Positions 16,724 to 27,029 are shown, counted from the stretch's first letter. The stretch is DNA of 64,000 bases from an uncultured Christensenellaceae bacterium (GCA_944383895.1 CALWRH010000005.1:1-64000), one strand, 5' to 3'. Numbers and translations: made by a program. Notes: generated by a model from the sequence alone, not told the origin.

Positions 16724-19700
16724 ATGAACTTAAAGAAGATAGAATTTTTCGGTTTCAAATCTTTTGCGGACAAGCTGGGCGCGGAATTCGACGACGGCGT
16801 TACCGCCATTGTCGGACCTAACGGTTGCGGAAAAAGCAACGTTGTCGACGCGATAAGATGGGTCCTCGGAGAACAGGCACCCAAAGCTTTGCGCGCGAGC
16901 AAGATGACCGACATCATATTCGGCGGTACCGAAAAGAGAAAGTCGCTGTCCTACTGCGAAGTTTCGCTGTACATGGACAACACCAACAATATTTTCCCCA
17001 AGAGTCCTTTTGACGAAGTTATAATTTCGCGTAAGCTGTACAGGAGCGGTCAGAGCGAATATCTGCTGAACCGCGAGACGGTAAGGCTTGCGGACATACT
17101 CGATCTTATCCGCGACACGGGTCTCGGCAAAGACGGTTACAGTATCGTCGGACAGGGTAAAATAGACGAGATAATGAACACCAAGCCCGAAAACAGGCGC
17201 AGTATTTTTGAAGACGCGGCGGGCATACTTACATATAAAAAGCGCAAGCAGGAAACTGAAAACAAGCTTTCGCGCGCTAACGACAACATTGAAAAACTCA
17301 AGCTCATCATGGACGGTTATGAGCGTCAGCTCGGACCTCTCGAAAAGCAGAGCAACGACGCTAAAAAATACCTTACTCTCCGCGACAGACTGAGAGAACT
17401 CGAAGTCAGCGATTATCTGTACCGCGTAGACAATTCGGAGAGTCAGAAACGCAAGATACAGGACAAGATAGACGCTCTCGAACTTCAGATCAGAAACCGC
17501 AACGACGACGTGAAGAAAGCGGACGAAGAATATACCGACGCGATGGTGCGTATAGGTTCGATAGATCAGCAGATAGCCAAACTTCACGACGAGCAGACGA
17601 GGCTTGCCGTCGCGGCAGAGAGCGTGAGAGGTAAAGGCAACACCCTCAGCGAGAGAATCAACAACCTTATCGAAGTCCGCAAGCAGACCGAGCAAAGGCA
17701 GACGGAGCTTGAAAAACAGCTTGAAGAAAAGACTGCCGAACTTGCGGATTATGTCAATCACCTCGGCATGTTCACTGAGGAGAAAGAGGATCTCGAAAAA
17801 GAAATTTCCGTTACGGACAAGAAATATCTCACTCTTACCGACGAGATAGTAGGCAGAGAACGCGACATCGAAAACACAAACCGCGCTCTGCTCGAGGCGA
17901 TGGAGAGCATTGCCGAGATAAAGGCGGATAAGGGAAAGCTGAGCGCAGAAAGAGAATCCGCGTTGCAGCGTATAGGAGAGCTCAACGACGAGTGCGCCGC
18001 GCTCAAACTCATGCTTGAGAGAGAAGAGGAAAACAAGCGCAAGCTCGAAGAAAGCGTTGCAAAACTCGAAAAGCAGAAGAACAGGCTCGCAAAAAACAAA
18101 AACGACGTCGCGGCTGAAGTATCCGATCTCAGGGCGCGTATAGACGACAAGCGTCTTCAAATGGAAGAACTGTCAGGCGACATCAGCGCGCTCGACACGA
18201 AATACAGAATACTATCCAACAACGACACTAAGATTGCGTCGAGGATGCTCCTCAAGGCGATAGAGGGCAATCCGCAGTATTCGGGACGCGTAGAAGGCAT
18301 GATCGCCTCTATGATAAAGGTGCCGAGAGAATACGAGGTTGCTATCGATCTCGCTCTGGGCGCCGCGTCGCAGAACGTCGTTGTACGCGACGAAGAGGAC
18401 GCAAAAGTTCTCATAAACCTGCTCAAGGCGCGCGATATAGGCAGAGTTACCTTCTTGCCGATGACGAGTTACAGGGGCAAGGGGCTTGAAACATACCAGA
18501 AAGCCATACTGCACGAAAGAGGCTGTCTCGGCGTAGCAAACGAGCTGATTTCTTATTCGCCCAAATACGAGAGCGTAATGCTCGGACTGCTCGGCAAGAC
18601 CGTTATTTTCGACAATATGGACAACGCCGTAGCCGCGGCGAGGCGCAACGCATACAGCGTGAAGATAGTCACTCTCGACGGCGAAGTGCTCAACACGAGC
18701 GGTTCGATATCGGGCGGTGCGAACAAGCGCACGAGTCTGCTCACGCAGGAGCGCGAAATAAAGAATACCGAAGAAGAAATAAAGGTAAAACGCAAGGAGT
18801 ACACAGGGCTGCAACAGCAACTTATCGAAGACAGAGAGTATCTTGCGGAACTTCAGGCACAGCTCGAAGAATACGAAGAAGAGGTCAAGAACGCAGAAGT
18901 CGCTTACGCTACCGAGTTTGAAAGACTTGACCGCGTTGCGGGCAAGATAGACGGCGCGCTCGAGGATCTCGACAACAAGTCCAAAATGCTCGAGATACTC
19001 AATGGAAAACTCGAGTTCATTGAGTCGAATCTTCTTAATATCGACAAGAGCGTTACAGATATTTCGGGCAACAAGGGCAACCGCGACGAGGCAGACAAGA
19101 CCAAGGCGGAATTCGAGGAGAAAAAGCGTCTGAGAGATAAATACTCTAAAGACCTTTCGGATATGAGAGTGCGCTTAGCGGAAGTTTCGTCGGCAGTAGT
19201 CAAAGTCAACGAGAACATCACCCGCGTAAAGCACGAGTGCGAAGAGCTTACCGAAGAGATAACCGACTGCAAAGTGAGAATAAAAGAACTCAATTCACGC
19301 ATAGGCTTTGCAGAGAGCAACCGTGCGGACGCAGTGGTCAGCGAAGAAGACAAGAAAAAGTACGAAGAGGCTACCGCAAAGATCGAGGAGTTCAACAAAC
19401 TCAAAGTCACGCTCAACGAACGCATCGCGTATCTTAACGAGCTCAAGGACGCGCAGTCCAAAGAGATAATGAGCCTGACAGAGGCAAAAGTCAGACAGGA
19501 CGCCGCGCTCGAGAAGATAGACGATATGATGGTATCTGCAAGGAACCATATCGAAGAAGAGTACGGGCTTGAAGACGAAGAGATGAACCGTTACAGACTC
19601 GAGGATTTCGATCCGTCCGTATCTGCGGGAGAGATAACCAAACTCAAACGCGAAAAATCGGCACTCGGAACCGTCAACCTCGACGCTATAGAGATGTTCA

Positions 19701-20299
19701 AGCAGATAGGCGAAGAGTATTCGGTGAAAAAAGTCGAGTTCGACGATCTTATCAAGGCAAAAGAAGACTTTGAAAAGATCATAGCCGACCTCGCAAAACA
19801 GATGGAACAGCAGTTCAACACCGAATTTGCGAAGATAAACGAAAACTTCCAGAAGATATTCGTGGAACTGTTCGGCGGCGGCAGCGGCAAACTCGTTATC
19901 GAAGAGCCGCCCGAGGGAGTGGACAAGCTCGAGGCAGGTATTGAGATATACGTTCAGCCTCCGGGCAAAAAACTCACGAGCATGACGCTTATGAGCGGCG
20001 GAGAGAAAGCTCTCACCGCGATTGCGATACTTTTCGCGATACTCAGACTGCGTCCGATGCCTTTCGTCGTTCTGGACGAAATAGAGGCGGCGCTCGACGA
20101 GTCCAACGTCGAGATATTCGCGAAATATCTCAAGAGATTTTCTGACAACACGCAGTTTATCGTCGTTACGCACCGTAAGCCGACGATGGAACTTGCAGAC
20201 AGACTGTACGGCGTTACGATGCAGGAAAAAGGCGTATCCACCATCGTTACCGTTTCTCTTGCAGAAGCTATCAAGCACAGCACCAAGGACAACGCTTAA
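16724..20299 (+). CDS. smc: Chromosome segregation ATPase SMC
   Basis: 1191 residues from ATG 16724. SMC dimers with ScpAB load near the origin and align chromosome arms. N-terminal head with Walker A GPNGCGKS (31-38); two long coiled coils (about 170-510 and 665-1000); hinge about 515-655; C-terminal head with signature LMSGGEKALTA and Walker B FVVLDEIEAALDE. The open frame starts at 16658, but ATG 16724 begins the conserved NLKKIEFFGFKSFADK and has GGGAAGG upstream. scpAB are not in the window. ftsY follows after 12 nt, as in many Firmicutes. Confidence 0.98.
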   Translation: MNLKKIEFFGFKSFADKLGAEFDDGVTAIVGPNGCGKSNVVDAIRWVLGEQAPKALRASKMTDIIFGGTEKRKSLSYCEVSLYMDNTNNIFPKSPFDEVIISRKLYRSGQSEYLLNRETVRLADILDLIRDTGLGKDGYSIVGQGKIDEIMNTKPENRRSIFEDAAGILTYKKRKQETENKLSRANDNIEKLKLIMDGYERQLGPLEKQSNDAKKYLTLRDRLRELEVSDYLYRVDNSESQKRKIQDKIDALELQIRNRNDDVKKADEEYTDAMVRIGSIDQQIAKLHDEQTRLAVAAESVRGKGNTLSERINNLIEVRKQTEQRQTELEKQLEEKTAELADYVNHLGMFTEEKEDLEKEISVTDKKYLTLTDEIVGRERDIENTNRALLEAMESIAEIKADKGKLSAERESALQRIGELNDECAALKLMLEREEENKRKLEESVAKLEKQKNRLAKNKNDVAAEVSDLRARIDDKRLQMEELSGDISALDTKYRILSNNDTKIASRMLLKAIEGNPQYSGRVEGMIASMIKVPREYEVAIDLALGAASQNVVVRDEEDAKVLINLLKARDIGRVTFLPMTSYRGKGLETYQKAILHERGCLGVANELISYSPKYESVMLGLLGKTVIFDNMDNAVAAARRNAYSVKIVTLDGEVLNTSGSISGGANKRTSLLTQEREIKNTEEEIKVKRKEYTGLQQQLIEDREYLAELQAQLEEYEEEVKNAEVAYATEFERLDRVAGKIDGALEDLDNKSKMLEILNGKLEFIESNLLNIDKSVTDISGNKGNRDEADKTKAEFEEKKRLRDKYSKDLSDMRVRLAEVSSAVVKVNENITRVKHECEELTEEITDCKVRIKELNSRIGFAESNRADAVVSEEDKKKYEEATAKIEEFNKLKVTLNERIAYLNELKDAQSKEIMSLTEAKVRQDAALEKIDDMMVSARNHIEEEYGLEDEEMNRYRLEDFDPSVSAGEITKLKREKSALGTVNLDAIEMFKQIGEEYSVKKVEFDDLIKAKEDFEKIIADLAKQMEQQFNTEFAKINENFQKIFVELFGGGSGKLVIEEPPEGVDKLEAGIEIYVQPPGKKLTSMTLMSGGEKALTAIAILFAILRLRPMPFVVLDEIEAALDESNVEIFAKYLKRFSDNTQFIVVTHRKPTMELADRLYGVTMQEKGVSTIVTVSLAEAIKHSTKDNA

Positions 20300-20311
20300 A
20301 AGGGAGGAAAT

Positions 20312-21205
20312 ATGGGCTTTTTCGAAAAACTCAAGGCGGCTCTCCGCCGTACCAAAGAGGCGTTTGCAAAAAAGATGTACGAGCTTTTCTCAGGCAGAGA
20401 GCTCAACGACGAATTTTACGAAGAACTCGAGGACGCGCTGATAAGCGCGGACGTGGGATTTACCGCGACCGAGCAGATAATAGACGAATTCAGGGACGAG
20501 TGTTTCAAACGCAAGATAAAGTCGCCCGAAGAAGGCAAGGAACTGCTCAAGCAGATCATGACCGACGCGATAAATTACGAGATAGAGCCGTATACTTATC
20601 CGCTCGTGATACTCGTTGCGGGAGTAAACGGAGTCGGCAAGACCACCGCGATAGGCAAACTTGCGAAGTATTTCAAGAATAAGAAAAAATCCGTAGTCCT
20701 CGCGGCGGCTGACACTTTCAGGGCTGCAGCAGCCGAACAGCTCGAGGTATGGGCAGACCGCGCGGGAGTCAGGATAATCCGTCACGAAGAAGGCAGCGAT
20801 CCTGCGGCAGTCGTGTACGACGCGCTCGCGTCAGCCAAAGCAAAAGGCACTGACGTAGTGCTGATAGACACGGCGGGCAGACTTCAGAATAAGAAAAATC
20901 TGATGAACGAGCTTGCCAAGATAAACAAGGTCGTAGGCAGAGAATATCCCGACTGCGATTACAGAACGTACATCGTCATCGACGCGACAACGGGACAGAA
21001 CGCTCTTCAGCAGGTAGAGGCTTTCGACGAGATAATCGACATGGACGGCATAATCCTCAACAAGCTCGACGGCACGGCTAAAGGCGGCGTGGTATTCGCG
21101 ATATCCGCAGAAAAAGAACTTCCCGTCGTATTCGTAGGCGTGGGAGAGGGTATTGACGATATAGAAGAATTCGATGCAGAGGCGTTTATCGACGCGCTTT
21201 TCTGA
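20312..21205 (+). CDS. ftsY: Signal recognition particle receptor FtsY
   Basis: 297-residue SRP receptor GTPase docking ribosome-SRP complexes at the membrane. It lacks the long acidic A domain of enterobacterial FtsY, as is common in Firmicutes, keeping the amphipathic N-terminal helix GFFEKLKAALRRTKEAF. G1 GVNGVGKT is at 104-111, followed by ADTFRAAAAEQL, DTAGR and LNKLDGTAKGG. Co-transcribed with smc; ylxM and ffh follow behind a separate promoter. Confidence 0.98.
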   Translation: MGFFEKLKAALRRTKEAFAKKMYELFSGRELNDEFYEELEDALISADVGFTATEQIIDEFRDECFKRKIKSPEEGKELLKQIMTDAINYEIEPYTYPLVILVAGVNGVGKTTAIGKLAKYFKNKKKSVVLAAADTFRAAAAEQLEVWADRAGVRIIRHEEGSDPAAVVYDALASAKAKGTDVVLIDTAGRLQNKKNLMNELAKINKVVGREYPDCDYRTYIVIDATTGQNALQQVEAFDEIIDMDGIILNKLDGTAKGGVVFAISAEKELPVVFVGVGEGIDDIEEFDAEAFIDALF

Positions 21206-21230
21206 TATTCAGAATATTTGAAAATTTTTG

Positions 21231-21259
21231 TTGACAAACCGCGGACGCGGTGATAAGAT
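21231..21259 (+). promoter_or_regulatory. Promoter of the ylxM-ffh-rpsP operon
   Basis: TTGACA (21231-21236), 17-nt spacer AACCGCGGACGCGGTGA, TAAGAT (21254-21259). The spacer contains ACCGC-GGAC-GCGGT, an inverted repeat. In the leader the sequence AATACTTTA occurs twice (about 21271-21279 and 21288-21296). Confidence 0.8.
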
Positions 21260-21304
21260 GTAAAGGCAAAATACTTTAACAAGTAAAAATACTTTACAGC
21301 TAAA

Positions 21305-21631
21305 ATGGATAAGAAAGACAAACTGTACATCGCTCTGTACAACGATTATTACGGTGCTTTGCTCACCGAGTACCAGAGCGAACTGATATCCCGGTATTAC
21401 GACATGGACATGTCGCTTGCGGAGATCGCGCAGGATCTCGGCATATCGCCTCAGGCAGTCAGGGACGCTCTTATGAGAGCGCAGAAGACGCTTGAGGAGT
21501 ACGAGAGCAAGCTCGGGATAGCTCACAAAACCGCACAGCTCGTCAGACTTCTCAGACAGGCAAAAGAAAGCTGCTCTGACGAGGAGAAAGACAAGAATAT
21601 CGACGCGGCTTTGGATATTTTGAACCGATAG
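21305..21631 (+). CDS. ylxM: YlxM family (UPF0122) helix-turn-helix protein
   Basis: 108 residues. YlxM proteins are thought to assist the SRP pathway and bind nucleic acid through a sigma-4-like helix-turn-helix; SLAEIAQDLGISPQAVRDALMRAQKTLEEYE is that motif. Placed directly before ffh, the normal Firmicute arrangement, 8 nt apart. There is no obvious ribosome-binding site, but the ATG fits the family alignment. Confidence 0.93.
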   Translation: MDKKDKLYIALYNDYYGALLTEYQSELISRYYDMDMSLAEIAQDLGISPQAVRDALMRAQKTLEEYESKLGIAHKTAQLVRLLRQAKESCSDEEKDKNIDAALDILNR

Positions 21632-21639
21632 GAGAATTT

Positions 21640-22968
21640 ATGGGAGCATTCAGCGGACTCAGCGAAAGACTTTCGCACATTTTCAGCAAGTTGAAGGATA
21701 AAGGCAGACTTACGGAACTCGAAGTCAAGCAGGCTATGAGAGAGATCCGTATCGCTTTGCTCGAGGCGGACGTCAACTATCTCGTAGTCAAGAATTTTAT
21801 CGCGAGAGTGTCCGAAAAAGCTGTCGGAGAAGACATACTCAAAGGTCTTAACCCGACTCAGCAGGTAATAAAGATAGTCAACGACGAACTTATCGCCACG
21901 ATGGGCGGTTCGTTCAGCAAGATAGAGATCTCGCCCAAACCGCCGACGATAATACTTATGTGCGGTCTTCAGGGCAGCGGCAAGACGACCATGTGCGGCA
22001 AGCTTGCCGTAATGCTCAGGAAACAGGGCAAAAACCCGCTTTTGGTAGCGTGCGACATATACCGTCCCGCGGCTATAAAGCAGTTGCAGATAGTGGGCAA
22101 GAACGCCAACGTCCCCGTCTTCGAAATGGGACAGGTCGACGTAAAGAAGATAGCTAAAGAGGCGTTGAAACAGGCGACTGCCAACAATAACGACGTAGTC
22201 ATAGTGGATACTGCGGGCAGACTGCATATCGACGAAGATCTTATGGACGAAATAAAGGGATTGAAAGAACTTCTCAATCCCACCGAGATCCTTCTCGTCG
22301 TAGACGCAATGACGGGTCAGGATGCGGTAAACGTTTCGCAGAAGTTCAACGAAGTTATGGACGTAACGGGCGTTGTGCTGACAAAGCTCGACTGCGACAC
22401 GAGAGGCGGCGCGGCTCTCTCTATAAGAGAGGTCACGGGCAAACCGATAAAGCTCTGCGGCGTCGGCGAAAAGCTGTCTGACATAGAGGTCTTCCATCCC
22501 GAAAGGATGGCGTCGAGAATACTCGGCATGGGTGACGTGCTCACGCTTATCGAAAAGGCTCAGAGCGCGTATACCGAAGAAGAGGCAAAGGAAATGCAGC
22601 GCAAGATGCGTGAACGTTCCTTCACTCTCGAGGATTTTCTCGTACAGTTCGAGAAGATGAAGAGCATGGGCGATCTCAAGCAGATGATGGCTATGATCCC
22701 CGGGCTTTCGAGCAAACTCGGAGGCGACGTCGAGATAGACGAAAAGCGCATCGACAAGATGAAAGCGATAATCTACTCGATGACTCCCAAGGAGAGACAG
22801 AACCCCGACGGCATCAAGTCGTCCAACAAAAAGCGCATAGCCGCAGGCAGCGGCACCACGATACAGGACGTCAACTCGCTGCTCAAGCAGTTCTATCAGA
22901 CGCAGGAGATGATGAACCGCATGGCGAATATGGGCAAGCGCGGTTTCGGCGGCAGATTGCCTTTCTGA
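21640..22968 (+). CDS. ffh: Signal recognition particle protein Ffh
   Basis: 442 residues. Binds signal peptides on ribosomes and the SRP RNA. NG domain with G1 GLQGSGKT (109-116), DTAGR and [13 protein letters not shown]; methionine-rich M domain from about 300, with the RNA-binding [21 protein letters not shown] motif and the C-terminal [14 protein letters not shown]. Start preceded by AGGAGA. Confidence 0.98.
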   Translation: MGAFSGLSERLSHIFSKLKDKGRLTELEVKQAMREIRIALLEADVNYLVVKNFIARVSEKAVGEDILKGLNPTQQVIKIVNDELIATMGGSFSKIEISPKPPTIILMCGLQGSGKTTMCGKLAVMLRKQGKNPLLVACDIYRPAAIKQLQIVGKNANVPVFEMGQVDVKKIAKEALKQATANNNDVVIVDTAGRLHIDEDLMDEIKGLKELLNPTEILLVVDAMTGQDAVNVSQKFNEVMDVTGVVLTKLDCDTRGGAALSIREVTGKPIKLCGVGEKLSDIEVFHPERMASRILGMGDVLTLIEKAQSAYTEEEAKEMQRKMRERSFTLEDFLVQFEKMKSMGDLKQMMAMIPGLSSKLGGDVEIDEKRIDKMKAIIYSMTPKERQNPDGIKSSNKKRIAAGSGTTIQDVNSLLKQFYQTQEMMNRMANMGKRGFGGRLPF

Positions 22969-23042
22969 CGCGCACACGCAAACAGAATAAAATAAAAACA
23001 ATATACAATTTTACAGCCGCAAAGGCAAAAAGGAGAAAGAAT

Positions 23043-23282
23043 ATGGCAGTTAAACTCAGACTTACCAGAATGGGCGCAAAGAAGGCACCGTTTTACCGTA
23101 TCGTAGCTATTGACGAGAGAAAGGCAAGAGACGGACAGTATCTTGAAAACATCGGTACTTACGATCCCTCCACTTCCGCAGTCAACATCAAGAGCGACCG
23201 CGCTTTGTATTGGCTCGGCGTAGGCGCACAGCCCACCGAAACGGTAAGAGCATTGCTCAAGAAACAGGAAATAATTAAGTAA
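23043..23282 (+). CDS. rpsP: 30S ribosomal protein S16
   Basis: 79 residues, standard length; the [20 protein letters not shown] start is diagnostic. Preceded by AAGGAG. First of the rpsP-khpA-rimM-trmD block. Confidence 0.98.
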   Translation: MAVKLRLTRMGAKKAPFYRIVAIDERKARDGQYLENIGTYDPSTSAVNIKSDRALYWLGVGAQPTETVRALLKKQEIIK

Positions 23283-23287
23283 GACGT

Positions 23288-23521
23288 ATGGAAGAACTCG
23301 TAAGATTCATCGTAAGCGAGCTTGTAGATAACAAAGAGGCGTTTACCGTAGAGAGCTCCGAGCAGGACGGTATCACCGTTATCAACATCATCGCGGACAA
23401 AGACGAGATCGGCAAGATCATCGGCAAACAGGGACGTATCGCTAAGTCTATCCGCACGCTCGTAAAAGCAGCTGCGGGCAGCAACGCGAAGAAGATTTCC
23501 GTAGAGATCATCGAGAGATAA
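23288..23521 (+). CDS. khpA: KH-domain RNA-binding protein KhpA (YlqC)
   Basis: 77 residues, one KH domain with the GxxG loop in IGKIIGKQGRIAKSIRTL. KhpA pairs with KhpB (Jag) and affects cell division and RNA processing in Gram-positives. Five nucleotides after rpsP; its TAA overlaps the rimM ATG by one base. Confidence 0.95.
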   Translation: MEELVRFIVSELVDNKEAFTVESSEQDGITVINIIADKDEIGKIIGKQGRIAKSIRTLVKAAAGSNAKKISVEIIER

Positions 23522-24030
23522 TGACTCAGGACAAGATCACCGTAGGAGAGGTCGCAAGACCTCACGGGGTCGGAGGAACGCTCAAAGTCAATCCTCTGAC
23601 CGACGACGTGCGTCGTTTTGAAAAACTGAAAAGCGTGTTCGTCGACGGCAAAGAATATGCCGTCGTGCGCGTTTCGGTTTCGCAAAGCGGCGTTTTTTTG
23701 ACTCTTGACGGGGTGGGCGACAGAAATGCCGCAGAAGCTTTCAGAGGCAAGAGTCTGCAAGTGAAAAGAGAAAACGCAAGCGTAGCCAAAGGACGCACGC
23801 TGATAGTTGACGTGCTCGGCTGCGACGTTGAGTTCGAAGACGGAGAAAAGGTCGGGCAGGTCGTCGACGTTCTGCAACACGGAGCGGCGGACGTTTACGT
23901 TTTGCAAAAAGGCAAAAAGCAGATACTTTTCCCCGCGCTCAAACGCGTTTTCGTAAGCGAAGATTATCAAGAAAAAAAAATCGTCGTATCGCGCGATGCG
24001 TTCGGCGAAGTGGCGGTCTATGAAGATTAA
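23521..24030 (+). CDS. rimM: Ribosome maturation factor RimM
   Basis: 169 residues. Helps 30S head maturation by binding S19. The N-terminal VGEVARPHGVGGTLKVNPLTDDVRRF barrel and the C-terminal PRC-barrel domain (from about residue 95, ending near LKRVFVSEDYQEKKIVV) are both present. Overlaps trmD by 11 nt. Confidence 0.95.
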   Translation: MTQDKITVGEVARPHGVGGTLKVNPLTDDVRRFEKLKSVFVDGKEYAVVRVSVSQSGVFLTLDGVGDRNAAEAFRGKSLQVKRENASVAKGRTLIVDVLGCDVEFEDGEKVGQVVDVLQHGAADVYVLQKGKKQILFPALKRVFVSEDYQEKKIVVSRDAFGEVAVYED

Positions 24031-24766
24031 AGTTGTGACGTTGTTTCCCGAGATGTTCGACTGTATGCACGTCGGGATAATCGGCAAGGCGATAGAAAAA
24101 GGTCTTGTAGAACTCGAGTGCGTCAACATCAGGGATTATTCAAAGGACAGACACCGCAAGACGGACGATTATCCGTTCGGCGGAGGAGCGGGCATGGTCA
24201 TGACCGTTCAGCCTTTGCATGACTGCGTAAACGCGATAGACCCCGAGAGAAAATACAAGAGGATATACATGTCTCCGAGAGGCGCCACTCTCGCGCAGGA
24301 CAAGGTCGTAGAACTGAGCAAAGAAGAGAATCTGCTCTTTATATGCGGCAGTTACGAGGGCGTGGACGAAAGGTTCATAGAGCTTGACGTAGACGAAGAA
24401 TTGTCCGTGGGAGATTACGTTCTGACGGGCGGAGAGTTGCCTTGCATGGTTACCGTAAACGCGATAGCGCGCTATGTCGACGGCGTTCTCGGCAGCGAAC
24501 AGTCGGTAGAAGAAGAGAGTTTCAGCAACGGACTTCTCGAATATCCTCAGTATACGCGCCCCGCGGTTTTCGAAGGGCTTGCCGTGCCCGACGTTCTGCT
24601 GTCAGGCAATCACGCCGCGGTGGACGAGTGGAGAAAGGCTAAGCAGATCGAGATCACGAGAGAGCGCAGACCCGACATGTACGAAAAGATAAGACCTATA
24701 ATAGAGAAAGAACTCGAGGCGAAAAACCGCAAAAAGAGAAAAAAGGGAGGAAACAAGCATGAATAA
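24020..24766 (+). CDS. trmD: tRNA (guanine-37-N1) methyltransferase TrmD
   Basis: 248 residues from ATG 24020. Makes m1G37, preventing +1 frameshifting. SPOUT trefoil-knot motifs MSPRGATLAQDK, CGSYEGVDERFIE and SVGDYVLTGGELP are intact; C-terminal domain RRPDMYEKIRP. The frame is open from 23996 inside rimM, but the conserved MKIKVVTLFPEMF begins at 24020. Overlaps rimM (11 nt) and DUF1292 (8 nt). Confidence 0.97.
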   Translation: MKIKVVTLFPEMFDCMHVGIIGKAIEKGLVELECVNIRDYSKDRHRKTDDYPFGGGAGMVMTVQPLHDCVNAIDPERKYKRIYMSPRGATLAQDKVVELSKEENLLFICGSYEGVDERFIELDVDEELSVGDYVLTGGELPCMVTVNAIARYVDGVLGSEQSVEEESFSNGLLEYPQYTRPAVFEGLAVPDVLLSGNHAAVDEWRKAKQIEITRERRPDMYEKIRPIIEKELEAKNRKKRKKGGNKHE

Positions 24767-25055
24767 GTCGCTTATCGACATTTTATTGGATCCCGACAAT
24801 TCGGGCGATCTTCAGTTCAACGACAAGGACGGCAAGGTGATAGAAATGGCGCAGATAGCCGTTATCCCTTACAACGGCGAGATCTACGCGATACTTGCGC
24901 CCAAAGAGTTGCTTGCGGATGACGATCCCAACGTAGCGATGGTCTACAAAGTCAACGGCGAAAACATCGATCTCGTCGAGGACGACGAAACGACGGACAT
25001 CGTTTTCGATCTCTACGACGCTCTTTACGAAGAGCAGACGGGCGGTAAACGCTGA
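24759..25055 (+). CDS. DUF1292 family protein (YrzB-like)
   Basis: 98 residues, acidic. The beta-rich DUF1292 core (IEMAQIAVIPYNGEIYAIL) is visible. These proteins usually sit beside yrrK/yqgF in Firmicutes; here it is inserted into the trmD operon where rplS is normally found, overlapping trmD by 8 nt. Function unknown. Confidence 0.85.
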   Translation: MNKSLIDILLDPDNSGDLQFNDKDGKVIEMAQIAVIPYNGEIYAILAPKELLADDDPNVAMVYKVNGENIDLVEDDETTDIVFDLYDALYEEQTGGKR

Positions 25056-25105
25056 TAAGAAAATCGGATACATACGCGCGGCGCGATATTGACTGAGAGG
25101 TAAAG

Positions 25106-25954
25106 ATGAGGATACAGTGGTTTCCGGGGCACATGACGAAAGCTCTGAGGATGATGCAGGATCAGTTACAGCAGGTAGATTGCATAATCTATGTGCTGGA
25201 CAGTCGTGCGCCGTTTTCTTGTCTTAACCCGAAGTTCGACGCGCTGACAGATAAAAAACCCGTGCTGTACGTCCTCAACAAATGCGATCTCGTAGAGAGA
25301 GCCGACCTTGAAAAGTGGCTCGGCTATTTTGCTAAAAACGGCAAAAAGTGCATAGCCGCGGACAGCCTTAACGGCAAACAGCGCGACAATATAGTGAACA
25401 TACTAAAACAGCTTAACGCGGCTGTCATCGAAAAATACCGCTTGAAAGGCGCGAAAAAGAGCGTGCGCGCAATGGTAGTAGGCGTGCCCAATACGGGCAA
25501 ATCCACGTTTATAAACAACCTTTGCGGCAGCAAAAAGACGGTCACGGGCAACAAGGCAGGCGTCACGCGCGGCAAACAGTGGGTATCGCTTGCCGACGGC
25601 GTGGAACTTCTCGACACGCCGGGCAGTCTGCCTCCCGCTTTCGAGGACGAAAAGAGAGCGCTGCATCTCGCGTTTATCGGCAGCGTAAAAGACGATATCC
25701 TCGATACAGAAGAGCTTGCCGCGGAGATGATGGCGTATTTCGCGCACAACCATACCGACGCGTTCTTGTCGAGGTATTCGATAGACGAAATGCCGCACGA
25801 CGTTGAAGAAAGGTTCATTGCCGTAGCTAAAGCCCGCGGATTCATGCTTTCGGGAGGAAGAGTGGATTACGCGCGCACCGCAAGGGCGGTAATAGACGAT
25901 TTCCGCAAACAGAAATTCGGCAGGATAACGCTCGATCAACCGGAGGAAATATGA
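25106..25954 (+). CDS. rbgA: Ribosome biogenesis GTPase RbgA (YlqF)
   Basis: 282 residues. Required for late 50S assembly in B. subtilis. Circularly permuted GTPase: G4 NKCD comes first, then G1 GVPNTGKST, then G3 DTPG. The N-terminal QWFPGHMTKALR and C-terminal ANTAR-like helical region are typical. ATGA overlap with rnhB. Confidence 0.96.
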   Translation: MRIQWFPGHMTKALRMMQDQLQQVDCIIYVLDSRAPFSCLNPKFDALTDKKPVLYVLNKCDLVERADLEKWLGYFAKNGKKCIAADSLNGKQRDNIVNILKQLNAAVIEKYRLKGAKKSVRAMVVGVPNTGKSTFINNLCGSKKTVTGNKAGVTRGKQWVSLADGVELLDTPGSLPPAFEDEKRALHLAFIGSVKDDILDTEELAAEMMAYFAHNHTDAFLSRYSIDEMPHDVEERFIAVAKARGFMLSGGRVDYARTARAVIDDFRKQKFGRITLDQPEEI

Positions 25955-26565
25955 AAAAAGCGGTAGAAATGCTCGAATTCGAAAACGAGTATACGCAAAA
26001 AGGATATAAGGCGATCTGCGGCATGGACGAGGTGGGCAGAGGTCCGCTCGCAGGTCCCGTCGTGGTCGCGGCGGTCGTTATGCCTCTCGAGGCGGACAAG
26101 CTGATAGACGGCGTCGACGACAGCAAAAAACTGACAGAAAAGAGAAGAGAGGCACTCTACGATAAGATACTTGCGGTCGCAAAGGCGGTTTCGGTAATAA
26201 AGGTAGAGCCTGCCGAGATAGACGAAATAAATATACTAAACGCGACAAAAAAGGCGATGCGACAGGCTGTCGAAGAGATAAAGGACAAGGCGGACATTGC
26301 GTTCGTCGACGCGGTAAAACTCAATCTGCCGCTGCCCGAAGTCGCTATAATAAAAGGCGACGCAAAGAGTTATAACATAGCCGCTGCATCCATAATCGCA
26401 AAGGTTTACAGGGACAGGCTCATGCTTGAATACGACAAAGAATATCCCGCATACGACTTTGCGTCCAACAAGGGTTACGGCACGGCAAAACACATTGCCG
26501 CGCTCAAAGAATACGGCGCGACCCCTATACACAGACGCAGTTTTATCAAGAATTTCGTGCAATGA
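25951..26565 (+). CDS. rnhB: Ribonuclease HII
   Basis: 204 residues. Removes ribonucleotides and RNA primers from DNA. GMDEVGRGPLAGP carries catalytic Asp26 and Glu27; FVDAVKLN and KGDAKSYNIAAASIIAKVYRD supply the remaining acidic residues. Overlaps genes on both sides by 4 nt. Confidence 0.97.
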   Translation: MKKAVEMLEFENEYTQKGYKAICGMDEVGRGPLAGPVVVAAVVMPLEADKLIDGVDDSKKLTEKRREALYDKILAVAKAVSVIKVEPAEIDEINILNATKKAMRQAVEEIKDKADIAFVDAVKLNLPLPEVAIIKGDAKSYNIAAASIIAKVYRDRLMLEYDKEYPAYDFASNKGYGTAKHIAALKEYGATPIHRRSFIKNFVQ

Positions 26566-26921
26566 ATACGAGAAAGACCGCAGTAGAAGGAGAAAACGCC
26601 GCCGTGGAATATCTGAAAGGGATAGGATACGGGATAATAGAGCGCAATTACCGCTGTCCGGCAGGCGAGATAGACGTCGTGGCGAGAGATAAAGGCATCG
26701 TCGTTTTCGTAGAAGTCAAGACGAGAAACTCCACGCAGTTCGGCATGCCCGAGGAGAGCGTCAATGCCGCTAAAAGGCGCAAGATACTTTTGTCTGCAAA
26801 ATTCTGGATGAGCGCGCACAGCAGAGATTGCAAAAAGGGTTGCAGATTCGACGTGATAAGCGTTCTGAGGGGAGAGGTAAGACATACCGTCAACGCGTTC
26901 GACGCAAATTGTCTTGTGTAA
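26562..26921 (+). CDS. yraN: YraN family (UPF0102) nuclease-fold protein
   Basis: 119 residues with a Holliday-junction-resolvase-like fold: GEIDVVARDKGIVVFVEVKTR contains the D...ExK catalytic pattern. Regularly found after rnhB; its substrate in cells is not established. Last gene of the long ylxM operon. Confidence 0.93.
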   Translation: MNTRKTAVEGENAAVEYLKGIGYGIIERNYRCPAGEIDVVARDKGIVVFVEVKTRNSTQFGMPEESVNAAKRRKILLSAKFWMSAHSRDCKKGCRFDVISVLRGEVRHTVNAFDANCLV

Positions 26922-27029
26922 AATCAACGCGCGAAACGCAAGTATTTTTCAAAAAACCGCCTGAAAAACGTTAAAAAATTCGTATTTCGGATTTTATATC
27001 AAAAATTTGCTCAAACAGCGAAAAAACGC

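Noticed and set aside
16730..18160. Open frame on the minus strand opposite smc, and similar ones opposite ffh, yifB and topA
   Set aside because: All lie fully within well-identified genes, lack start signals and have biased, repetitive composition typical of antisense shadows.
21271..21296. Direct repeat AATACTTTA in the ylxM leader as an operator
   Set aside because: Short, A/T-rich and without symmetry or a second site elsewhere; could easily be chance.
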